Shown here: positions 43,584-48,936 of the stretch, piece after piece
How positions within the stretch are numbered: the stretch's first letter is position 1
How the letters are laid out: the number at the start of each line of letters is the position of its first letter
Assembly: GCA_007695295.1 (NCBI GenBank)
Contig: REEB01000111.1
Location: 1-48,936 of the forward strand
Direction: 5' to 3'
Source: Puniceicoccaceae bacterium
GTDB taxonomy: Bacteria > Verrucomicrobiota > Verrucomicrobiia > Opitutales > Opitutaceae
DNA: 48,936 bases
Program-made: the position numbers and the translations under genes
Notes under the pieces: model-generated
The model's database searches: none
Told to the model about the DNA's origin: nothing
The model's input: only the letters and a program-made list of their open reading frames with translations

Positions 43584-45104
43584 TCAGTAGGCGATGTTGG
43601 CCAAGGGATTGGTCGCGGTGTCGGCTGCTCCGACTGAGGTGATGACTGGAGCGATCGTTGCCGCGACCGTGGGGAAGTGATGAGTATTGGCCCGGGAGAT
43701 ATTGCGAATGAAGTGATTGATTCCGCCATCGACAGTGAACCCTCGGTAGGAGTTGGACACATGGCAGCCTTCGATCCGGTTGCCCTGACTCACAGCGCGA
43801 ATTCCGGCCCCGCTGGTGTTGTTTCCTTCGTTTGCCGCCAAGTGCACATGGCAGTCTCGTGCGGTCGAGGAACCATCAAGATAAATGCCATGCTGGCGGA
43901 CCGATCGGACTGACGTGCGCTCAACCACGCCGCCGCGGACTAAGACTCCGTCACCGTGGCCTGCCGTTGATGGCCCACTGGAATTCACGTCGATGACGGA
44001 GCTGTCGGCGACGTGGCGGGCGAGGATTCCGATGGCCCGACCACCATGGCCCATGACTTCATGAACAAAGCACCTTTGGACACGCCCGTTGGCGGTCAGG
44101 CGATTGTTCCATGGGTCCGGGCCGATGGCGATCCCATAGGCTTCATGTCCCATGACTTGGAGGACCTGGCAGGAGTCGGCGGAACCGGACAGGGTTGATC
44201 CGGTTCCTCCGATTTGAATGCCAATGGCACGCCCGGAACTGATAACCGCCGCAACCCACCGCACGTTGCAATGGACGACGTGAAGGGCGGCGATGCCAAC
44301 GCTGAGTGCTTTCGCGGTAGTGATCATATTAACATCACAGTCGCGGACGGATCCCGTATACAAAACCTCAATGCCGGCGATGCGCAAGTTATCCGAGCCT
44401 CCGGTGCCATCGACGGACGCGACGACGCAGTTCTCGACGCTTCCGGAGGCCAGGCGGATGCCGCTGATCGGTTGCGGGGTAGGGGCGGGCCGAAGCTGGG
44501 CGACGCGGCAGCCGCGGACCAGGGCGAAATCCCCCACGACAATTCCTGAGCCGGCGATATGGGACACATCACAGTCCACGATGCGGGAATTATAGCCTAC
44601 GACGGAGATCCCTGCGTTCCTGCAGTGGCGAACATCGATGCCGGTGACGCTGACATTGCGGCAATACGCAAGGTGCAGACCATGGCCATCCCAATGGGCA
44701 ATCTTTCCATTGTTAACATGGATGCCCGCGAACTGCGGAGGTTCGTCTTCGCCCACCAAGACCCACACCCGGTGAATACCATTCAGCGACCCGGGAACAC
44801 CACGCACCGTGAAGCCCATGAGGTCAATGGTGACATCGCCGGTAGTGATGGAGATTCCGTGTTTGCCCGCCTCGCCCTGGATGTCTCCGGAAAGGTAATA
44901 ATTGCCGGGTTCGCTGATTACGTGGACGGCATCTTCCGCCCCCGGCAGGGTGTTCACTGGAATGCGCGCCTCGATCTGCTGAAGCGTGCGCATGGTGGGT
45001 CCGGGTTCACCCGGAGGCGGGGTCAGGCTGCCCTGGGCGAGGGTGGCTGCGGGCAGGCAGACCGCGACCAGGAGAGCGTGGAAAAACGGATGGTGCGATT
45101 TCAT
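43584..45104 (-). CDS. Secreted right-handed parallel beta-helix protein with cysteine ladder
   Basis: The product has 506 residues from the ATG at 45104; in-frame upstream ATGs exist (for example about 45122), but this one gives a clean signal peptide (1-23, ending TLAQ). The rest is a pectate-lyase-like or NosD-like right-handed helix of short turns rich in Gly, Val, Ile and Asn. Nine C-x-V motifs recur at roughly even steps (CDV, CRV, CVV, CDV, CNV, CQV, CFV, CHV, CHV), suggesting Cys stacked on one face. The C-terminus ends NPLANIAY, an aromatic ending seen in related beta-helix proteins from this lineage (recalled, not checked). Folds of this kind bind or cleave polysaccharides, but no catalytic set was recognised. 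It is convergent with the adhesin gene, 76 bp apart. The leader is C-rich (CCCACCAACC before ATG) without Shine-Dalgarno. Confidence 0.85.
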   Translation of the reverse strand: MKSHHPFFHALLVAVCLPAATLAQGSLTPPPGEPGPTMRTLQQIEARIPVNTLPGAEDAVHVISEPGNYYLSGDIQGEAGKHGISITTGDVTIDLMGFTVRGVPGSLNGIHRVWVLVGEDEPPQFAGIHVNNGKIAHWDGHGLHLAYCRNVSVTGIDVRHCRNAGISVVGYNSRIVDCDVSHIAGSGIVVGDFALVRGCRVAQLRPAPTPQPISGIRLASGSVENCVVASVDGTGGSDNLRIAGIEVLYTGSVRDCDVNMITTAKALSVGIAALHVVHCNVRWVAAVISSGRAIGIQIGGTGSTLSGSADSCQVLQVMGHEAYGIAIGPDPWNNRLTANGRVQRCFVHEVMGHGGRAIGILARHVADSSVIDVNSSGPSTAGHGDGVLVRGGVVERTSVRSVRQHGIYLDGSSTARDCHVHLAANEGNNTSGAGIRAVSQGNRIEGCHVSNSYRGFTVDGGINHFIRNISRANTHHFPTVAATIAPVITSVGAADTATNPLANIAY

Positions 45105-45396
45105 GGTTGGTGGGAGGTGCATGGCTCTATTTTGCCAAAACCCTCGTAGGCTCACAATCCGACTTTGGTGGGAAACCTTCGGGTCGCGTGCCTCCGACCA
45201 TGGTTGGATGTTCCAGTGGAAAGCAGCAGGTTGCCCTCTGCCTCAAACCTCCGTCTCACTCCCTGGCGAAACAGATCCTCCTTCGCGCCCCGGAATGCAC
45301 TCCGAAGACAAACGCAGCGGCGGTGGGGGCTCATGTTTCCAGCAATGCGATCACATGGCGGTCCAAGGTCCGGAGGTTTGCGGACCCCGCCCTTGA
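45105..45396. other. Intergenic region upstream of the beta-helix gene
   Basis: This 292-bp gap holds the end of the ExbBD-type operon and the promoter of the beta-helix gene. Apart from the possible promoter at 45129-45157 and the near-palindrome TTTTGGCAAAA inside it, nothing is recognised. Confidence 0.5.
45129..45157 (-). promoter_or_regulatory. Possible sigma-70-type promoter of the beta-helix gene
   Basis: On the minus strand, TTGTGA (45157-45152; 4 of 6 matches to the -35 consensus) is followed after exactly 17 nt by CAAAAT (45134-45129; 4 of 6 to the -10). Transcription would start about 20 nt before the ATG at 45104. It overlaps the palindrome TTTTGGCAAAA, a possible repressor site. 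Confidence 0.35.
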
Positions 45397-46800
45397 TCAA
45401 CGCGTGACCGGTCCGGAGTGTGTATCTGAAAGCAGGATACCGAAAGAAAAGGCGACCTCACGCCAGCCGTTTTCGACCCGGTAGAGGATGCGGTTGATGC
45501 CGCGTTCGAAGCGGACTTTGCGGAAGCCTTCAAAGGGCTGCCAGCCCTTGAGATGTTCGTCGCTGATCCAGATGGGCAGGCCGTTGAGCCAGACGTCGCC
45601 CTTGTCGTCACTGCCGAGGGCAACCCAGAGTTCGCGGGCTTCATCGAACCAGACTTCGGTGTAGGCGTAGTAAATGGCGTATTCCTCGTCGTCATACGGA
45701 ATCACCCGTGGCTCCTGGCTTTGGAGGAATCGCCAGCGGACCGGGCGGCCGTTTTTGCCGGTGTAAACCGCATCGAGGTCGACGACGGTTTCGGGCGGAA
45801 AGCGGCGGTTGAGGTTGGCGCGTCCTGGGTTGGGAAACGGTCCGATGGTATGCCAGCTTTCGAGAAAGAGCCAAGTGGCGCCGTCGGCAGCGGGGATCAC
45901 GCGGCGGCCGAGGCGGTAGTCCGAAGGTTCGAGTCGGCGGGTTTCGCGCAATTGGAGCAACTGCCGCACCAGGTCCTCCTCGGCGGTGTCGATGGCGGTG
46001 GCGGCGAGTTCGCCGGGGCTTTCTTCGGCCTCCACATCGCCTTCGGCTCCGGCTCCGGCCGGGTCCTCATCGCCCTCGGGGCCTTCGGGAGGTGGGGGTG
46101 CTTCGTCGTCGTCGGCCAGTTGACTTTCGGCGAGGGCGCGCATGGCGGCGGTGAGGTCGCGCACGGGATCGGCCCCGTCCTCTTGGGCGAGTTGTTCGAG
46201 GGCGGCGAGGGCATCCGGGGGTACCAGGGGCAGGCCGGCTTCGGGATCGATTTCAGCCTCGGGATCAAAGTCTCGACGGGCCAGGATCTGCTCGAGCGTC
46301 AGCTCGATCTCGAAGTGCGGACCGAGCAGCTCGATTTCGGCTTCCACCTGTTCGATTTCATCGAGCAGCCGGGCCGTCAACGCGATCATGTTTTCAACCT
46401 CCGCCTCGACGCGCCGGATTTCCCGGCGCAGCGGGGGCACCTCCTCGGGATGGTAAACGGGCCGGCGGAGGCGCTGGCGGTCGATCCCGGGGAGGATCGG
46501 CATGACGGAGGCGATGTTGCGGTAGGCTTCGAGAAAAGGGAGATCGGACTGCCGCATGAGTTGGAGCGCGCGGATCTGGCGGTAGTCTTCGCAGACTTGG
46601 GCGAGCTGGGCGACGGCCTCGTCGTAGAGGTCGACGATGTCGAGCCCGTCGAGCGGAAGGACCTCGACCTCGACGCCGGGGCGGTCGTCCTCGAAGACGA
46701 CCGTTCCGGCCGGGAGGGTGGCGTCATCGACCGCCAGCGTGACCTCGGATCCGAGCAGCCCGAGGCAGAGTGCTGCGAAAAGACGGCGGGCCGGTTTCAT
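45397..46800 (-). CDS. Secreted coiled-coil protein with C-terminal galactose-binding-like domain, ExbBD operon
   Basis: The product has 467 residues from the ATG at 46800, with GGAGG 7 nt upstream. Residues 1-23 form a signal peptide (ending TLA). Residues 45-200 are helical, with a coiled coil around 125-165 (REIRRVEAEVENMIALTARL). Residues 215-270 are an acidic, Pro-rich linker. Residues 300-460 form a beta-rich domain: WHTIGPFPNPGRANLNRRFP, then WVALGSDDKGDVWLNG and a final GINRILYRVENGW. This pattern is recalled from sugar-binding-like modules of Verrucomicrobiota and Planctomycetota surface proteins. It overlaps the upstream coiled-coil gene by 4 bp (ATGA) and is the last gene of the exbB-exbD operon. 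Its place suggests a periplasmic or outer-membrane partner of the motor. No enzymatic motif was recognised. Confidence 0.8.
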   Translation of the reverse strand: MKPARRLFAALCLGLLGSEVTLAVDDATLPAGTVVFEDDRPGVEVEVLPLDGLDIVDLYDEAVAQLAQVCEDYRQIRALQLMRQSDLPFLEAYRNIASVMPILPGIDRQRLRRPVYHPEEVPPLRREIRRVEAEVENMIALTARLLDEIEQVEAEIELLGPHFEIELTLEQILARRDFDPEAEIDPEAGLPLVPPDALAALEQLAQEDGADPVRDLTAAMRALAESQLADDDEAPPPPEGPEGDEDPAGAGAEGDVEAEESPGELAATAIDTAEEDLVRQLLQLRETRRLEPSDYRLGRRVIPAADGATWLFLESWHTIGPFPNPGRANLNRRFPPETVVDLDAVYTGKNGRPVRWRFLQSQEPRVIPYDDEEYAIYYAYTEVWFDEARELWVALGSDDKGDVWLNGLPIWISDEHLKGWQPFEGFRKVRFERGINRILYRVENGWREVAFSFGILLSDTHSGPVTR

Positions 46801-47855
46801 GGCCGGACCTCCGGGCCGGGGTGGGGCGCGATGTCGAGCCTGGCGAGCACGCCGGCCTGGGTGCGGTGGGCGCGGGTTTGCGCGGCGAGCGCCTCGCTGA
46901 CGCGCCGGGCGATGTCCTGCCGGGCCGATTCGATTTCCGCCTCGCGGCGGGCGAGATCCTCGTGGGTGCGGGCGAGTTCGTTGCCGCGGTTGCGGAGGTC
47001 GCGCTGGGCGGATTCCAATTGGCGGCGGTGCTGGTCGAGCTGCTGGCGGGCTTCGCGCTCCCGGTGGTCGGGGTTATCGATCGCGGCTCCATCGGCGATG
47101 CGGCGCCGGAGCTTTTCGAGGGCCTCTTCACTGGCGGCGAAAGTGGCGGCGGCTTCCGCGGCGGCGGCTTCGTGTGCGGAGACGGTGGCTGCCTGCCGGG
47201 CGGCGCGTTCGCGCAGGGTGGCGCTTTCGTTGCGGAGCCGCTCGATGCGGGCGAAGCCCTCCATGGCAAGGCGGAGGGCGTTGCCGGCGGCAAACTGGTG
47301 CTCCTCCGCTTCATCCTGGAGCGCGAGCAGGGATTCCTCGCCGTCGCGGAGGAGGAAAATGCCGCGGCGGACCTCGTCCTGGGCGCGGAGGATGCGGGCG
47401 ATGCGGCGACGGGCTTCATCGACGAGCGGTTCGCCGCGCAGGGTTTCGGGATAGACCCGGAGGGCCGCCGTGACAGCTTCCTGCGAAAGGAGCAGATCCT
47501 CGGCATAGACGGAGAGGCGAAGGGCGGCGTTGCGCGACTGGGCTTCCTGAAAAGGCTGCAGGTGGTTGTTGATGATGCGGTAGTTGGCGGCCATGCGTTC
47601 CCGGCCGCCGGCGAGCAACTGCACGCGCTCGCGCAGCCGGTCGGCGGCGTTTTCCCGGATGACCGCGACCACCTCCTCCAGCTCTTCGCCGCGGCGGATG
47701 ATCTGGGGCTCGGTGTCGGGCTTGCGGTCGAGCACGAACTCCCGCACGGGTGCGAAAAAGAGCAGCCCGAGGAGGAGCCCGTGCAGGATCAGCGAGCCGA
47801 TCCAGAACCGGCTGCTAGGGCCAGTTGGGTTCGCGCCGGGTGTTGATGCCGACAT
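46797..47855 (-). CDS. Inner-membrane-anchored periplasmic coiled-coil protein, in tonB position
   Basis: The product has 352 residues from the ATG at 47855, which lies inside the end of exbD (41-bp overlap) and has GAGGG 8 nt upstream. A single transmembrane helix at about 17-36 (WIGSLILHGLLLGLLFFAPV) puts the rest in the periplasm. Residues 50-340 are almost entirely helical and charged, with heptad-like stretches (ALEKLRRRIADG, then REREARQQLDQHRRQLESAQ). There is no Pro-rich spacer and no TonB C-terminal beta domain, although gene position after exbB and exbD is where tonB or tolA normally lies. It is probably the force-transmitting partner of this ExbB/ExbD pair. It shares an ATGA overlap with the next gene. 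No known family was recognised. Confidence 0.8.
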   Translation of the reverse strand: MSASTPGANPTGPSSRFWIGSLILHGLLLGLLFFAPVREFVLDRKPDTEPQIIRRGEELEEVVAVIRENAADRLRERVQLLAGGRERMAANYRIINNHLQPFQEAQSRNAALRLSVYAEDLLLSQEAVTAALRVYPETLRGEPLVDEARRRIARILRAQDEVRRGIFLLRDGEESLLALQDEAEEHQFAAGNALRLAMEGFARIERLRNESATLRERAARQAATVSAHEAAAAEAAATFAASEEALEKLRRRIADGAAIDNPDHREREARQQLDQHRRQLESAQRDLRNRGNELARTHEDLARREAEIESARQDIARRVSEALAAQTRAHRTQAGVLARLDIAPHPGPEVRP

Positions 47856-48234
47856 TGTTGAAGCCCTCGAAGCGGAGGGTGTCCATCACTTCCATGGCGG
47901 ACCGGAAGTGGGCGTTTTGGTCGATGTCGAGGCGGATTTTGGTTTCGGGGTTGGCCTGGCCGAGCTCGCGCAGGTTGCTGCGGAGGAGGGTGAGGGAGAT
48001 GGGGGCGCCATCGAGGTAGAGGGCGCCGGTTTCGTCGACGGCGATGACGTGAAACTCCTCGGGTTGCTGGACGTCGATGGCGGCGGCGGCCTCGGGGAGT
48101 TCGAGGGGAAGCTCGCGGTCGATCTGTTTAAGCGTGGTGGCGACGAGGAAAAAGATCAGGAGGAGGAAAACGCAGTCGATGAGCGGAGCCATCTGCACCT
48201 CGAAGGATTCTTCATCGCGAAGCGTGATGCGCAT
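47815..48234 (-). CDS. exbD: ExbD/TolR-family biopolymer transport protein
   Basis: The product has 139 residues, matching the family size. A short cytoplasmic start is followed by one membrane helix, APLIDCVFLLLIFFLVATTL (16-35), carrying Asp20, the conserved proton-path residue. The periplasmic part includes LPLELPEAAAA (about 45-55) and the usual IRLDIDQNAHFRSAMEVMD pattern (about 104-122). ExbD works with ExbB as a proton-driven motor in the inner membrane. It starts 6 bp after the exbB stop and overlaps the next gene by 41 bp, so the set is a tight operon. No Shine-Dalgarno is seen at the start. Confidence 0.95.
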   Translation of the reverse strand: MRITLRDEESFEVQMAPLIDCVFLLLIFFLVATTLKQIDRELPLELPEAAAAIDVQQPEEFHVIAVDETGALYLDGAPISLTLLRSNLRELGQANPETKIRLDIDQNAHFRSAMEVMDTLRFEGFNNVGINTRREPNWP

Positions 48235-48240
48235 GGCGGC

Positions 48241-48936
48241 TCAGGCTTGGGTGGATTCGGCCTGGGAGAGAAACCAGAGCGAGATGATGCGCTCGATCTC
48301 GGTCTCCAGCTCCATGGCGTACTGGCTGGCGCGGGCGCGGAAGAAGTGGTAGGCCCCGAGCATGGGGATGGCCAGGCCGAGGCCGACGGCGGTGGTGACG
48401 AGGGCTTTGGAAATGCCGCCGGCCAAGAGGGAGGCATCGCCGAGGCTGCCGACGATGGCGACGACCTCGAAAGAGTCGATCATGCCGATGACGGTGCCGA
48501 GCAGGCCGAGGAGCGGGGCGAGGGTGGCGATGATGGCGATGGGGTAGCAGCGCTGGAGTTCGAGGCGCATTTCGCGGCTGGCGAGATCGGAGGCGAGCGC
48601 GGACAACTCGAGCGTGGAGCAGGTGCGGTGGCGGACGAGCGCATCGATGACCCGGGCAAACGTGCTGGGTTGGCTGGCGCAGACTTGGCGGATGCCATTG
48701 TAGTCCTCCGCTTTCCAGCGATTGGCGACCTCGGCCGCGAGATCGGGGGGAAGAAACCGTTTCCTCCGCAGGGTGGCGAAGCGCTCGAGGATAAAGCTGA
48801 GACCGGCGATCGATAGGACGCCGAGAAACACCATCGTGAGCCCGCCCTGGCGGAGCCGGTCGATGATGCCGGCGATTGGCACCGTCTCGGGCTCCGGGTC
48901 GGGGGCGATTTCATCCGCGGCGGGAGGCGGAAGCGT
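48241..48936 (-). CDS. exbB: ExbB/TolQ/MotA-family proton channel protein (5' end outside window)
   Basis: Three membrane helices are present, numbered from a possible GTG start at 48882: about 14-34, 114-134 and 157-180. The hallmarks are LLGLLGTVIGMIDSF and GISKALVTTAVGLGLAIP, the pore-lining parts of ExbB/TolQ. The frame stays open to the right edge with TLPPPAADEIAPDPEPET before the GTG. That looks like the Pro/Glu-rich linker seen after a signal peptide in ExbB proteins of this type, so the true start probably lies outside the window. ExbB pentamers surround an ExbD dimer and use the proton gradient to drive a periplasmic rod. It is the first gene visible in the operon. Confidence 0.92.
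   Translation of the reverse strand, partial: TLPPPAADEIAPDPEPETVPIAGIIDRLRQGGLTMVFLGVLSIAGLSFILERFATLRRKRFLPPDLAAEVANRWKAEDYNGIRQVCASQPSTFARVIDALVRHRTCSTLELSALASDLASREMRLELQRCYPIAIIATLAPLLGLLGTVIGMIDSFEVVAIVGSLGDASLLAGGISKALVTTAVGLGLAIPMLGAYHFFRARASQYAMELETEIERIISLWFLSQAESTQA

Noticed and set aside
1-48936. Mobile elements, prophage, CRISPR arrays, rRNA or tRNA genes
   Set aside because: No transposase, integrase or capsid-like protein, no regularly spaced short direct repeats and no RNA gene signatures were found on either strand.

Overview
The window reads as a piece of the chromosome of a GC-rich, Gram-negative, heterotrophic bacterium. The best guess is Verrucomicrobiota (Opitutae-like), with Planctomycetota or Lentisphaerota as alternatives. 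This is an inference from gene content: a PEP-CTERM (exosortase-type) protein, very long secreted multidomain proteins built from PKD, SbsA-type Ig, carboxypeptidase-regulatory, LamG, thrombospondin-3 and beta-helix modules, an ExbB/ExbD energy module with unusual partners, a secreted clan GH-A-like hydrolase, and several genes lacking Shine-Dalgarno sequences. No rRNA, tRNA, CRISPR, insertion sequence or phage gene was found. Coding density is high; only 13153-13611 is a gene-free stretch longer than 300 bases.

Left part (1-6497). A secreted glycoside-hydrolase-like protein (minus strand) runs off the left edge. Next comes a small divergent unit: a YcaC-type isochorismatase-like hydrolase followed 29 bp later by a rhodanese-YceI fusion (both minus), facing a LysR-type regulator (plus). 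The shared 141-bp spacer carries a T-N11-A dyad suited to the regulator. A two-CDGSH glutamate-synthase-like oxidoreductase (minus) follows, convergent with the regulator.

Middle (6724-13152, minus). A single 2,142-aa exported protein fuses Ig-like and PKD modules, a YncE-like beta-propeller, a di-heme MauG/CCP-type cytochrome region with two CxxCH sites, a PA14 domain, an FN3 domain and a C-terminal surface-protein module.

Central block (13612-43507, plus). Three genes are chained by two ATGA overlaps: a 245-aa PEP-CTERM protein, a 4,201-aa exported protein with an LCAT-type lipase/acyltransferase domain at its centre and a complete candidate Ser-Asp-His triad, and a 5,519-aa exported adhesin-like protein. 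Neither giant gene has a visible ribosome-binding site of its own, so the 29.9-kb unit looks translationally coupled. This is the strongest candidate for an undescribed system: a surface complex with one cell-surface-sorted small subunit, one giant enzyme and one giant adhesin. A perfect 12-bp GC inverted repeat lies in the divergent spacer ahead of it.

Right part (43584-48936, minus). A secreted right-handed beta-helix protein with a cysteine ladder is convergent with the adhesin. Beyond it is an operon read from the right edge inward: exbB (5' end outside the window), exbD, a membrane-anchored coiled-coil protein in the place where a tonB gene would be expected, and a secreted coiled-coil protein with a sugar-binding-like C-terminal domain. 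This looks like a proton-driven motor module coupled to a non-TonB periplasmic rod.
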